Source: Ophioderma brevispina
Lineage: Eukaryota; Echinodermata; Ophiuroidea; Amphilepidida; Ophiodermatidae
Length of the DNA stretch: 64,000 bases
Direction of reading: 5' to 3'
Assembly (NCBI GenBank): GCA_023653785.1
Contig: JAMKCH010002956.1
Location: 1-64,000, forward strand
Position 1 is the stretch's first letter. Each line of letters begins with the position of its first letter. The position numbers and the translations under genes were made by a program. The notes beneath the pieces were generated by a model, which was not told the origin of the DNA, ran no database searches, and saw only the letters and a list, made by a program, of their open reading frames with translations. Shown here one piece after another: positions 1-12,520 of this stretch.

Positions 1-276
1 CCTCAAAAGAGAAATTTTTTTATTATCATTTTTTTATTTTTTGCAAAATGGGGCACATTGCCGAATTAAGGATTTTTCAGCATGAGCTCCAGAGGAGTTC
101 GGCAACCTCCAGAATCCTAAATCTAGTATCGAGCATCGAGAGTCACCCCTTGGTTATTCAATGTTTATTAATTCACAAAAAAAAAAAAATTGATACTACA
201 TACCAAAAATTGTTTATTTTTTTTTTTTTTAAATTTTATTAAAATATAGACAAATGTATTTTGAAATCGACAGCAG

Positions 277-436
277 GCGATGGTGAGCTTAGTAGCAGTA
301 TGGATCATGTATTTTCTGGAATCGGGTATCATTAAAGGCATCGGTGTATTACTACCTGTCATTTATAACCAGTTACCGGCAAAATTGCAGACTATTGGAC
401 TTGTCATCTCCTGAATACTTTTTTGGAAATTTTTAG
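277..436 (+). CDS. SLC16-like exon (TM1 and start of TM2) with in-frame TGA
   Basis: The acceptor is CAG ending at 276 (a CAG at 271-273 is possible too), and the donor is GTATGTG at 437. Read from GCG at 277 it begins AMVSLVAVWIMYFLESGI and runs on through KGIGVLLPVIYNQ, the usual first helix and outer loop of SLC16 proteins. The reading meets TGA at 412-414, then stays plausible (ILFWKFL) up to the donor. The last base (G436) joins GT of the next exon to make the Gly before LLAQPLVR, so length and phase fit the family. The TGA sits where one residue of TM2 belongs; TGG to TGA is a simple guess. The DGGWGW-type motif should lie in an exon left of the window. No promoter is visible in 1-276. 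An ATG at 280 could start a shorter protein, but this is less likely. Confidence 0.65.
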
Positions 437-784
437 GTATGTGTATCCTTAGATTGCAGACTAACTACCCATGGGTGTTCAATTCTGGTGGCTGATTATT
501 TTAATCACGTGAATATGGCCAGAGTCGGAATAATATGGCCTGGATGGAGATTGAAATCAGAATCAACGTTCATGATGAACTATCAAATCCAACGTTACGT
601 CAACGTTTAACGATTTTAAGTTGGGGAAACACTGCGGAGTGCGATTTAAACCTAAGATAAGTGTACCTAAAAAGATAGGAATCAAGTAGATATGCCATTG
701 GCGGTTACCTGTCTCCGATTCCCTCGTCAGATAATGAGACGAGAATCGCTATAAATTCCATTTGAATGTACAAACCTCAAGGTT

Positions 785-2445
785 TTACTATTTACTCAGT
801 GCGCTGAGTAAAGCGGGTTGCAGTAAAAAGTGAGTTCAAGATTTAATAGAATGGAGTAAAACACCACATTTCCCTTTACTCTCACCCGAGCAAAACTGTG
901 AAGTACATGTTGAGTAAACAATTTGAAAATTAACTCACGTTTGCGTGACAAAGGGTGTTTAACGCAGTGACGGATCCGACATTACAAAGTGTTCCGTATG
1001 ATCTTTAGCAACGTTGACGACCCCAGATACGTGCAGCCCAAGAATTGCCGAGGACATATCAACGGCAGATGACAAGCTGGGGTGTCACGGAAATGCTGGC
1101 CAGCTGGCCATTTTGATATTTTACACCAACAAGTTATAACCAGATAATAATAATAGTGTGTGATGCAATGGCTGTTATGATTGTGGAAAAATTGGGGAGA
1201 TTCCCGGCTTAACCGGAATAGGTCTACGGGGACTGATATCAAGTTTATGAATTCGGCAAAACCTTTCAACGAGTGACTTGATGCGTGTAATACTGTGAGC
1301 GCTGTGTATGGGATTCGCTAGTGCCCTCAGTATAACATATAGGTTGTATTTATGTCAGCATGGTATGTACAATTAATCTGACAAAATTTATAACTATAGT
1401 TTTACTGTGCATGTTACATCGACACGAACTACACGACCGTGCAGGTGCATCTACATTTCATGATTTTGAACCCACCAGAGGACTTCCTAAGAAAAAAGGT
1501 TAAAATAATGAAAATTATGTCCTTGTAGAGTTTTGTGTGATTTGGTTAAAATACCAAGAATACCAAGTTAAGTAAATCTAGCTTGTGCCCTTTGATGTTT
1601 GAAAGAGTAGTTCTATACAGAATCAAGTCAAAATATCTAAAAGGTTCGAGTGTGCTCTGAACAAGCCATTTTACTCAACTGGTGAGCAACCTGTAGCTTT
1701 CTGATTGTATTCCAAAGTTGACTCAATGTCAATGAGTAAAATTAATGTTGACTCACTGTGGACATACAGTCGTTGTGCTCAAATCAGTTGGTCAAAAACA
1801 TGATTACTCACCGGGTGAGCAACGGAAACTACTCAAATACAGTTTTAAAAAGATGTGATGTGATAAAGCAAAATGAGTCTAAAGTCGGTCATCAGATTCA
1901 ATTTTTTAACTTTTCATATAACGTATGCCCCACCCATGTAAAATGGCTACATTTGATTTGAAACCCCCAATTGAAATTGACCAAGTAGTAGTTCCAAAGA
2001 TATAATCCGTTGAAGGGTGGCCAAAAAACAAAGGAAACAAAGACATTTCTTCTTTGTTTGGCTATATCTCAAAAATTCAAATATTTTGGCCGACCTTCCG
2101 ACTCATTTTGCCTTGCTGTTTTTGGAAACTGACAGTACATTAGCAGAGAACTTAAACACTTTATCCAGAGTGATTGTACCTCACATATTACTCCTTGGGG
2201 GTTGAGTAAAGTGTTATCACCCTGTTGAGTAAAAAATGTCACAGCTCAACTGTTGAGTTAAGCGGAGTAAAATTTTACTCAACAAAAGTTGAGTCAAATA
2301 TTGACTTTTACTGAGTAAAATGTTTACTACAAGGAAGAGTAAAACCGCTACTCAACCTTTGTTGAGTCAAGTTTACTCAACAAAAGCGCTGTGACTTTTC
2401 AACTACCATAAGGAGTAAAAAATTACTCAGGTTGAGTAAAACAAT
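785..2445. repeat. Inverted-repeat element rich in GAGTAAA/TTTACTC motifs
   Basis: The heptamer GAGTAAA and its complement TTTACTC cluster at both ends of this stretch (about 790-920 and 2210-2440), with a few copies inside (1735, 1800). Near the left end TTTACTCAGTGCGCTGAGTAAA is an inverted pair; near the right end many copies face each other (for example 2272-2320 and 2410-2445). TGAGTCA (an AP-1-type heptamer) occurs at about 2290 and 2362. Opposed, motif-dense ends around a roughly 1.3 kb non-coding centre suggest a non-autonomous DNA transposon or foldback element with subterminal repeats. No transposase frame was found, and exact ends and target duplication are not resolved. Confidence 0.5.
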
Positions 2446-2659
2446 TTTTAAATTGCAGTAAACGTAGTTTAATATCGGACTACCGAATATATTCAAAAAC
2501 GGAATAGGCCTTTTTAAAATATAAGATTTTTTTTTAATGGCAATGTGCAAATGATTAACTGAAACGGAATTGTTCATTTAATTTACATTTCGAGAAATCA
2601 TATCTTCGCGTGATTTGGAGTCCAATTATGTGTGAACAGGCGCAATGTGTGAATTATTA

Positions 2660-2702
2660 GAAAAAGAAGAAGAAGAAGAAGAACAGCAACAGCACCACCA
2701 CA
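2660..2702 (+). repeat. GAA/CAA/CAC simple repeat
   Basis: An AGAAGAAGAAGAAGAA run passes into CAACAGCACCACCACA. A second, looser GAAGAAGGAAAAG / CAACACCAACAACAACG tract lies at about 2798-2850. Plain trinucleotide repeats in the intron. Confidence 0.8.
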
Positions 2703-3501
2703 TTTTTAAATAAAGTAACACTTGAAAATTGAGCTATATCGGATATCTTTCATGGCCTGCAAGTTACAAGAAATATAACAATAAGAACAACGACACAGAA
2801 GAAGAAGGAAAAGAACACCAAACAACACCAACAACAACGAAGAAAAAATGGTAATAATCTGTCATGGGTATATTTACGAATAAATGTGATCTTTTCACAA
2901 AGTAACGCTTGAGAACAGAAAATGGCCATCGAATGCTAACCTCTGTTTAGGTTCAAGCTAGTATGCATGCCATGCTCTTACAAGTTATTGTGGCCACCCA
3001 TATACAGCAAGTAGAAGCAGATGTAAGCTTGCATTCGCTACCTCGAATGAAGCGGCGACGCGATTGGTCAATACGCGTCACGTGGCAATGTATAAACAAG
3101 CGTTATACATGGCTCCAGTCTTATTCTTCTTAGCGTATCCACAAGTCATTGGTAATGGCATGTGGTGGTGTCCGGTTTTATTCAACTATGTAAGCTGATC
3201 CGGGGCCGCGTGTATTCATGATATGAACGCTCCTAACATGGCTGAACATGGCTGCAGTGCCGAACGCCGAAAGTGGTAAAAATCATACAATTTCAGTCCG
3301 AATATGATGTTTAATGATTTTGGGTATGAATGAACCACTAATTCATCAGAATCAAGTAGAAGGGGTATTATTTGATATTTGAATTCATAATAATTTTGAC
3401 TCTTAACGATTTTTGGCTATTAAATGATCCAAAATAATTAAGATTAATAATTGAAACTGTTATTCTTGTCGTTTTTTGTTTTATTTATTTATTTTAAACA
3501 G

Positions 3502-3642
3502 GTCTTTTAGCGCAGCCACTTGTAAGGATCATTGAAGCCCGCGCTATTATAATGGCATGTGGAATTCTGTCAACCATCGGACTCGTACTCAGCTCACTTG
3601 CTGAAAATATTCCCGTCTTAGCATTAGGAATGTTTCTATTGG
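3502..3642 (+). CDS. SLC16-like exon 2 (TM2 end to TM4 start)
   Basis: 141 bases between acceptor ATTTTAAACAG (ends 3501) and donor GTAAGA (3643). With the G carried from exon 1 it encodes GLLAQPLVRIIEARAIIMAC followed by a helix ending LALGMFLLG. This is the TM2-loop-TM3-TM4 stretch of SLC16 carriers: G-x-L-A-x-P-L-V-R, a short basic loop, then a Gly/Ala/Ser-rich helix. It is open throughout, and both boundaries are phase 1. Read with exons 1 and 3 it gives an unbroken family order. The donor region is copied about 500 bp downstream at 4137-4198. Confidence 0.8.
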
Positions 3643-3693
3643 GTAAGATTTGGTCTTCTATTTAAGCATGTTTAGTAGGGTTTCTTGTTCTCC
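3634..3693 (+). repeat. Direct repeat, copy 1 (contains exon 2 donor)
   Basis: About 60 bases starting TTCTATTGGGTAAG and ending TTGTTCTCC recur at 4137-4198 with small indels. Copy 1 covers the last nine bases of exon 2 and its splice donor. Confidence 0.85.
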
Positions 3694-4136
3694 TGAAGGG
3701 TGGTGAGGTGGGTGGGGTTGGGGGTGGGATGGGGTGGGGGGCGGGAAGGAGGGGGGGTGAGGAAGGTTTGGGAGAGAGATTGTTGGGGAAGAGGGAACGA
3801 AGGGAACATTGGTGTGGTGCTGATGGGGAGCCGGGATGGGTCAAGAGGGAGGGAACGGGAGGGAGCGAGACGGAAAGGGGAAGGAAGAGGGGATCATAAG
3901 ACACCAAGGGCCTAGAATGGAGGGGGGTATGGAAGTGTGGAAGGAATGGGCAAGTGGGGGGAGAGTGGTACCGTTGGGGGTGAGTGGGTAGGACAGGGTA
4001 AGGCCGGGAAGAGAAGGGGGAGGAAGGGCAGCGTTGTGGAAGTACTATGTGGAACTGGAGGGGGAGGGGAGGGGGGGGGGGGGTAGGTGTCCAAGAACGG
4101 GAAATGTTGTGAGGGCGGGGCGTGTGGCAGGGTTTC
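3694..4136 (+). repeat. G-rich purine tract
   Basis: About 440 bases in which the plus strand is mostly G with A and few C, with many GGGG runs and an 11-12 base G run ending near 4083. Open frames on either strand (Gly/Arg-rich on plus, Pro/Ser-rich on minus) are artefacts of composition. The density of G runs could allow G-quadruplexes on the plus strand. It is bounded on both sides by the same 60-bp segment. Confidence 0.8.
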
Positions 4137-4198
4137 TTTCTATTGGTAAATTGGTCTTCTATTTAAAAGCATGTTTTAGTAAGGGTTTCTTGTTCTCC
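4137..4198 (+). repeat. Direct repeat, copy 2 (decoy donor)
   Basis: Matches 3634-3693 apart from single-base indels and keeps a GGTAAAT donor-like string after TTCTATT. It is not preceded by the rest of exon 2, so it is not a second exon. Confidence 0.8.
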
Positions 4199-4199
4199 A

Positions 4200-7100
4200 T
4201 TGATGGATTGTGCCATTGCCCGGCGGCTTGTTTTGCATGGGCGAACTGTTTCGAACCTTACGGGACTCCACTATTTTCGCTGCACATAGCTGCATAAACC
4301 CCCAATTTATAAGTCAATCACTTAGGCTTAGAGCTATGTGTACACTGCAAAAAGCAAAACTCCACTCAAGATACACTTTCATTTCATCCATCTAAATAAA
4401 TTTTATTTAAGGACAGTGTTAACTCTGAGTTTCCGAGTATCTCTTTTGGTTTGAACTTTGCAAATATTTGCTTATTGTATTGTCAAAGTATCATTTCCTA
4501 GAAAGAAAATTGGACGATGAACCCCTATGGCGACACCCATAATGTAAAACTTTCCATATTTTGAGAAAATACTAAAAAAAACATGCTTTTGCCCCAAAAT
4601 TTTTCAGACAGCATAACAAAACAATGAATGTTCATGATTTCTTATTTTTTTTTATAAACACGACACATTTGTCTAAGAAACGTTTTTTTTTAATTTTTTA
4701 AAAATATTAAATTTGTTTGATCAATTTTCGTGACATTTTGATACTGTCAAAATGGTACAATCAGGAACCGATTGTTTTTTCACTTTATATCTACATAAGT
4801 AAGGAAGAGTCGTTTTTTGTATCACATTAAGAGAAAATACCAGCCTTTTCCAGCATTTTTTGTTTCATCTCATTTGCTTGTCTCAATCGAGGATAACCCA
4901 ATTTACTGCGGAACACATAAAATCTATTTTGGTGCCACTTTCTAGTTGAGTGAAACCGGTGAAGGAATTAGTTAAACAAGTTAATCACATTTGAACAATA
5001 AGAAATCTTTAAAGGGGTATAACCGTCATAAAAACTCTAAAAGAAAAAAGATACGAAGAACATTACGTCATGGTGAAAGTTATGAGCAGTAAGTTTTGTC
5101 TTTAATATAAAGGAATCACATTCGACCAGCCTGTGTTTATTATAAGAAAACCATGAGCGTACAGCAAACTGAGGAGAGAGTCTTTATGGTCTTGAAGTAT
5201 CATGAAATTCAAATTCCTATCAACACCTAAACTTTGCTTCCAATTCAAGTTTTTATTGACTTCAAAATTAGTAATATGCAGCAAAGATAGTGAATATTTT
5301 AAATTGGAGTGTTTATTTTGGTTGCAATCACATTCACTTCTGGCATGATTTTAACAGATAGCCAATTTGTAATTAATTCCAAAGCTCGGGCTTCATTGGC
5401 GTGCATAATAGTTTTGTAATTGTTTATTATTTATGAAAAGAAGATAGTTGTCATGGTAAGCACAATTGAACTGATTAATGATGTTTGACTATGACTTGTG
5501 TCGATAACACTAGACTTCTTTTGTTTACCCTCATTAATCTGTGTTTTGTTCTCTTGATCAAGTATGGGGGCCAATATTTGTAGCTTATATTTAAGCAGCA
5601 AGTGATTCATAACTGCGCGCGAAAATAACTCTGGGGCCATGGGCTCCCATGTCGTAAGAGTGGCACAAAATTGTTTGGTGTAATCGCAACTACATTATTA
5701 TATCTCTGGAATATGACCAAAAAGCAACATAAGAGAAACCAAACACACCTGCATGGAAAGCCTGTGTATTTAGTTCTTATATTATGGCCAGCAGAATGAG
5801 CTTATTTTGAAATTCTATTTAGAACCAATTTTTTTCTGATTGTACGCACTTTTTTGAGACGGCTGTAGAAAAGGTCAAAAAATGTGATTTTTACTCTTTC
5901 TTTTTCCAAACTTGAGTATATATTGAGAGATATCTTCAGTTAGAGAATGCGAAACATGAAAATTTAGAAAACCATTCCTAGAGTAAGGATCCGAATGCTA
6001 TCGTAGGAAAGTTAAACGTTACCTTTTACTTCGGTATTTTTGCAGTTAATCTTTTCGAAAATTTGTGCAATTTTGAGAAACTTGAACATTGAGAATCCGC
6101 GTTTAGTAAAACAAAGTGACTTTCACGAGTCTTCATTTGAAGGGGCGGTCGTCTTTCACAAGTAACTTTATCTTGAACTTCAAAATTGAGTATGTTAGTG
6201 CAAGTGAGAAATACATCTTTAATGCCGCTATTGAATCGAACATCTTTTGTATCTACAATCCTGGGAAAAATGGTTAGAACATAATGCAACGTCTCTGTGA
6301 AAATGTTCCCCACCTCACCTCTCTCGCCTATTTCATTGTCTGAGCCACCTCATGTACTTCAATCACTCTTGTCACTTCTTCTCCGCTAACCATTGATTGA
6401 CTAGGGGGTGGGGGAAGGGTAGGTTTGAGAACAAGTTCTCTCGTTTCATTTAAAACATGCATCATCAAAAACAACTTACATTGTAAAATAGACCACTTAT
6501 ATTTTAACACTGAGTGACTAGTGTTCTAACAACTTTTTTTCGCCGGCTTGTAGACTCTAGAAATATCAGTAAGAAATTGGAAATTCATCTATACGCTGGC
6601 TTATATTTCTTGGATCGAGTTTAGAAATGCTTAACGCACCCGCTTCCCCCGTCGCCGCGCAAAGACGGTCGCAATCCATCGGGTTGCACGTAACCAGTGT
6701 GGGCGCACGAGCAACGCGAGCGTTTGTTATGTCCAAGATTAATGGGCCATAGTATAGTCTACATTAGCGCTTTTGGTTACATTTTTTGCAGATTTATCTT
6801 TCGTTTTTTTGTTTTTCCAAGTGCGTTCTCGCAAGTGTCATGAAAACACGCGCGCGAGGCTTCAAAATTAGGCGGCAGCAAAACTTCACCACGCGACGCG
6901 ATGCCGCGCCTTGCGCCTGACGCGTGAAATGTGCTTAAATCCCCTTAAAACTCTATGTGGTTTTTGTGACTTTGAACTGGTCAAATAGCTGTTTTTAAAA
7001 AAAAAATCGGGCGAAAAATACAGCCTAAGGATTGTCTGCAGTATAACTTTTGTATGTAGGGGGGGGGGACGATATAACACAGATTGATTTTGAAATGGTG

Positions 7101-10100
7101 CAAATCATAGAAATTCGTAGTAACACAATAAACACTAGTTGACACGTGGCCCTTAAGTGAGGAACGTAGCTGGGTATAGAAGTATAATAAATTGGTCAGT
7201 AAACTACTATAGAGAAGGAAATAGTTATGGTCAGAGATGCCAAAGGATTGCACTGATTTCAATCTAATTAAAGAGGCATTCATTGCATTCATTCATTTTA
7301 TTCTTTATGATTGTCAATAAGGATATACTGGCAACATTAAATCATAGGGATATACTGGCAATTTAAATCCTTGTCTTGGTCGGTAAAAGTTTGTCGATAA
7401 CTAAACAAATACTAGCTCAGGAATCGAAATCGCCAGCAAGATGAGTGTCAAATATACGCGTAAACAACACGCACTTTCACTGTATCCCACACGGTACATT
7501 ACTATCATTTTATGTTTGAACTGATATCTATTACGTGAGGGTTCATCATCACTTGATTTTGAACAAACGATCTCGTTAAAGCAATATTAGCACATTTGTG
7601 TGAAGCGGCGCCCCAATCTTTAAAAAAATTTGATATTTTGCCGCAGTTACGTTGGTATTGTCATAGGAAAAACTCTACTGGCGAAGGCGAGTAATGCTAT
7701 AAAAATTGCGTATTTATCACAAATCGGCGATTTTGGTAATTAGAATTGGGATGCTTAGGATTGGACCTTAACGAGCAGAGCTGGAATATGCTAGCGTTAT
7801 GTCCGTCCTGCTGAAATAGTGCGCAGAGCACCCGGCTCGAAAAATATCCTCTACTTGGACTTGCTTAACGATAAAACAACTAATGGTTATGAGCGAGACC
7901 CAGCTTACATGGTGCTATTTCCCGCATTTCAGCATTGGAAGACCGTTTCCAGCGGCCGTTCAATTATTATCGGAATCCCCGTATAATAATTATTCTAGTA
8001 GAAATTCGGTTCCTTCTGTTTGTGACCAAAGCCATTAGACCTTTTCGAGCTTAGCCATTCACAGGTATCAGTTTACTAGGCCAGTTACCAATCGCACGGT
8101 GTAAGAATCTCAAAGATTTTGAAAAATTGGGGCGCTCTTCATAAATGTGCTAATATTGTCTTTAAAACGCCTCTGGCTGACACGGGGAGTGGTTAACACC
8201 TGCATCCTAGACGGATGATTGTCCTTGTTCGTCACAAAAACTCGCAACGAATATGATTTAAAAGTCCTAGGGGGAAATGAGATGATAAACCTAACTTCAA
8301 ATCTGAACATCATTTATCAAGGCTAGTCCATTTCCAATAACAGGGCCAGAAAAAGAAGACACTACTCTAATGGGCATCATAGTGATACTATTGATTTTCA
8401 TGAGTCAGTGTCTGAATAGATTCACGACCATTCGCCCTGAATTATCTCTAGACTCTCCTGAAATTCATAGGTTTCGACTAATGATGTCATGCAGCCAGCG
8501 CTAAATATTAAATACAATTCTCGCCCGAAAAATGAAGAAAGTCACTCGCACCCAAGCCCCCATGACCGCTCACCCCTGCCCACCGCCTCGCAAATACAAT
8601 CCTCATACGAACACACCCCCATCAATATCATCCAAAACTCTTCACTTCGTTCAACAATCACGCCTCTTTCCAGATGCCTAGGTGCCTCCGCCCACTATAA
8701 TCCCCACTCGTCTCAACTCATCCTCCCCTCTCACTTAGCCACAATCCTTCCTAGCCTGCCATTATCAATCACCCCTACACAAAATGCCCGAGAACATACC
8801 AAAAAAAAACGGTCCCGCTTGTAGGACAAATGACAACAATCCCCAATCATTCTTTTGCATTCCGCTGGTACATCGCATTAAGTGGTTCAGTTTATATGTA
8901 TAAATAATACCAGTAATCAAATCGACCCTTTGCAGCGTCATTTTAAACGTCTGTTCCCACGTGCGCATAAACTAGCACAAAACTGTCACGGCCCGAATAT
9001 GTCTTTTCCCAATAATCATAGTGACTACTGGCATGATGTATGAGACTAAAGACTTATCCGCAACCCGCCAATAGATCTACTGCAGATCTCCCGGTTGGTT
9101 CTGTCGTGTTTCAGATGTTGATAATGCATACCTACCTACATTGGCCAGTTTGAAAGATAAATTTTCAACTCAAACACGCATTAACAAGTCTACCTTCCTC
9201 AAGCCTCAAAGCACCGTGATGTCACTTGGACAGGCAACAACTATCTATTTGGGGCTAAAAAACGAACTATCGTTTATCTGTTTTAAGAGCCAACCATTGG
9301 AAACTTTGTAGAATGTAGCAATGATATTGTACGATACCTCTTAATCCGTCCCACTTACATATAATAACTGGTAGCTTTCGTGGGACCTATAGAATACAAG
9401 CAATGTTGGTAGTGTAATATTAACAGAGTGGCCAGAGCTTTACACGTGTGGTTATATCTTTACTAGTAAGGATAGAAAGTACTTTAAGATTACAGATATT
9501 GACGCGGTTGTGTTGAATTATCGCTGGGAGTGATAGTTGCTAGAAGGCTCCAAAACACATACATTGGTTGCAGAATGAACGGCCCAAAAATTAGATATTT
9601 TAAATTTGTTTATTTGAGGCTAGAACCATTCATTACAGAGACTTGTTTAATGGTATTGATTTTTATTATTGACATATCACTCGGTGCTATTGATTAATTG
9701 CTTAAAGGTCTAATAAGAACTTGCTTGTGTGTAATAGTGATAGAGATGAAATCTTTTCGCGATGAGTGTATCCTGTGCTACAAAGCTAAAAAGATAGCAT
9801 ATGAGACTGGACCTCTAGTTCACAGCGTGTCAAATGAATCTCTTGTGCGCCTAGGTGGATGAGGAATATGTGACGCGCCCCTCATTCCACTTCCTTCATA
9901 CTTAGCGCGGCATATGACATCATAACCGTGGATGCTACCCTATTTTGCTCAAAGGATGGAGCGTGCATATCAATATGGTGTACTAAGGGGAATGCTCTTC
10001 CGCGGGTGTCAATCATATTTAAGAGGGCTAGTACCACAATATGTTCAGCATTTGTACTGACGATCTTTACCGATCCAGTTTCCGCTCACAATTTTTTTAC

Positions 10101-10902
10101 TGTCCCCTTCAAGAGTTCCCAGTTCTTGGTGCAAACCATGGTTAAAAAGAAAAAGCTCATAGATACACTATAGACTCCTGTTCACAAAGATATTATTCTG
10201 AAACAATAGTTTAGCAGATAGCCCAGCGTCATAATCTCTGATGCACACCACCAGCTACACAAATCGACCTGTTAAAACCATGCGCCAACAAGCCTGTCAA
10301 ATCACTGTAGCTTGCAACCGTATCGAATTATGTTTTAATCGGCAAAACGCAAACACAGTAGGCATGCAAAGGATAATTTTCTTAACTGTGAATACGATAA
10401 GACCGGAATCCTTACTGTTGATTAGGGTCTCAGCAATCAGGCACTTTCTACAGGTGACCATATTCCACCATAAACCATTTGCCGATGTCTAATGTATATG
10501 CCCCGGTTTAACAAGCCCGTACATTGTGACTATGTTTCGGTCCATGCAATGTAGGGTCTCCTTAGTTCTCAGCGAATATACACAACCTCTTTCGTAGTCT
10601 GCTTAAAGGACGTATCGCAATATTCAATTAATATATCTATAGGTCAAAATTAGAAAATAATCTTACTCGCGACATGCTACTGAACATAGAAAAACACGAG
10701 CAAACTTGTTCCAGGAAAGGAGTCGAGGATATGATCGTACATAAATAAAATCCAAGCGATAAACGGTGAGTCCCGTTAGTCCCGACAATAGAGGTCAACT
10801 CACTTTTAATTGTGTTTGCCTATCCTTCAAAATTGACCGTCATTAGCAGCGCATAAATACCAATATCTTGCTTGACGACGCTGCGGGCGTGTTATTACAC
10901 TG
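4200..10902. other. Intron 2, left part: no gene recognised
   Basis: AT-rich sequence with scattered short frames on both strands, none resembling a known protein. Notable spots: a CpG-rich patch at about 6620-6930 with CACGCGCGCG-type strings, a short G run at about 7057-7068, and a C-rich plus-strand stretch at 8520-8820 whose Ser/Pro/His-rich frame looks compositional. Nothing else could be named. Confidence 0.5.
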
Positions 10903-11529
10903 TCCAAATAAGTTCTGCAGCACATTACCCTCCAGATTACAAAGAGTTCCCACATCGGCTACCCGTGCAGGACTAGAAAACTGAAAACAAAAAAAACCAT
11001 AACACAAGAGATCTCTGTACCATATTAATGTCTGCTTGTGTATAGGCTGCTAAATGGCAATGTGTCCCGTAAACAGATATTAACAATTTTCATTGCATCA
11101 TCATACTCCGCCACGTACAACGGGACCGCCCTCTCACACCTCAGTTCAACAATAGACACTGACAGCTTCTCATAGAACCCTTAGTGTCTCAACCAGCAAA
11201 GACGAATCCACAGACAACAAACACACGTGTGGGTGAATAGATCCCTTTTCGACTAAAAGACCACGTGTCGAAGCAAGCAAAAACCCAAACCTTCTCACGT
11301 CTAACTGGACACAAAACCATGCGAGCAATCCGCCAACAAAATTATGTAAAATATCATCATCTTCTCTCATTCAATCAAGAAAAGCAGCAATAAAAACATG
11401 CATCTTATGTCATCACGTTTCCATTGTAACAATACGTCGTCATGTATTTATTATGATTGTTTAAAGGCATAATATGTGGTACCATCATAGTGATGGCCAT
11501 ATATATTGATATCTGCTGCTGCGCATATG

Positions 11530-11830
11530 TCTATCGGTGAATGCAAAGAACGAAATAGCGTAATATCCCCGATCTCTTCCGATTCACAAAGACCCTACAA
11601 GTGCTCCGGTGCGAGATAAGGGAACCAATTTGCCCGAACACGCCCAAGGGGGACAGCGGCAAACTGTCCTCATCATCCCTGAGTTGAGGACAATCCTGAT
11701 GCAAGCATGGCAATAATGAAAACGCGTGAAGCGACCAGAATAGACTTCGCAACCCCCTAACTCAGGTTGGCAAGCGAGAATGGGATCATAAAGAATGAAC
11801 ACCTATCGCTTGACCCCCGCCCGAGCCTAA
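11530..11830 (+). repeat. Sub-repeat a1 inside copy 1
   Basis: Carries the strings AACCAATTTGCCCGAACA and GGTTGGCAAGCGAGAA in the same order as the better kept versions at 12220-12520, 19365-19620 and 20015-20260. About 690 bp separate it from the next sub-repeat. Strongly indel-diverged. Confidence 0.5.
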
Positions 11831-12219
11831 GCCCTCTACAGACAAATCGCCTTTCCGAGTGACCCACAAAAACGGATACATGAAAATGAAGAAAACAAAT
11901 CCTTTTGCAACGCAAGGGAGTTGGTGGTTGGAAGCATTTGGCATGCTTAATGGTTGACCACACTAAAAAAGGGCTGATCACAATGTGCAAACTAATCCAA
12001 ATAGGCCAACATGAGGGTGCCAAAGCAAGGGGCGCAAAGCCATGTGGAGGCGCCTAGACAAGTAGAAGGAGCAGCCAGATAGATTTTCGCGTTTGGATGT
12101 CAGGCATTCCGAGATGGATTGACACATGAATATCGCCATTGAACCTTTTAGTGCAATAAAAAACCGAGTATAGGAACCTAAGCTTTCCCTTATTTGTTCT
12201 GGCGCATTGGCAGTGTCTA

Positions 12220-12520
12220 TCGGAATGAAGAGGGAATGAGCGTAATACTCCCAAAACCAATGCCACCCACAAATCTCTCCTGCATCAAGTGCAGGCGAGA
12301 TAAGATGTAACCATCTGGTCCCGGAACGGTAATAGTTCACTGCCTGCACTCGCTGGTTGGGAATTGATGCAACAAGGTCAATTGAGCGGAGCAGAATGAC
12401 TTAATGCAACTGCCTAATCACCAGGATGGGCGGGGAAGAACCAGAGAATCGGGAGAACTCTAAGAGAAGGTTCTATCCGGGTAGCGGCACATGGCGACAA
12501 AGCTTCGCACGCCATACGCG
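12220..12520 (+). repeat. Sub-repeat a2 inside copy 1
   Basis: Second sub-repeat of copy 1: AATGAGCGTAATACTCCC, CTCTCCTGCATCAAGTGCAG, TTGAGCGGAGCAGAATGACT and CTAAGAGAAGG occur in the order seen in the two sub-repeats of copy 2. Confidence 0.6.

Larger units (their letters stand above)
437..3501 (+). other. Intron 1 of the SLC16-like gene
   Basis: Runs from GTATGTG to a T-rich tract ending AAACAG at 3496-3501. It contains the GAGTAAA-rich inverted-repeat element (785-2445), a short GAA/CAA/CAC simple repeat (2660-2702), another GAAGAA/CAACA-rich patch near 2798-2850, and otherwise ordinary AT-rich sequence. No open frame here resembles a known protein. Confidence 0.6.

Noticed and set aside
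412..414. TGA in the transporter exon read as selenocysteine
   Set aside because: SLC16 carriers are not selenoproteins and no SECIS-like element was sought or seen; a mutation or error is simpler.
3662..4094. Pro/Ser-rich minus-strand and Gly/Arg-rich plus-strand open frames
   Set aside because: Produced by the G-rich tract; no start context, domain or splice support.
8489..8824. 111-codon Ser/Pro/His-rich plus-strand frame
   Set aside because: C-rich composition explains it; no domain, no splice context.
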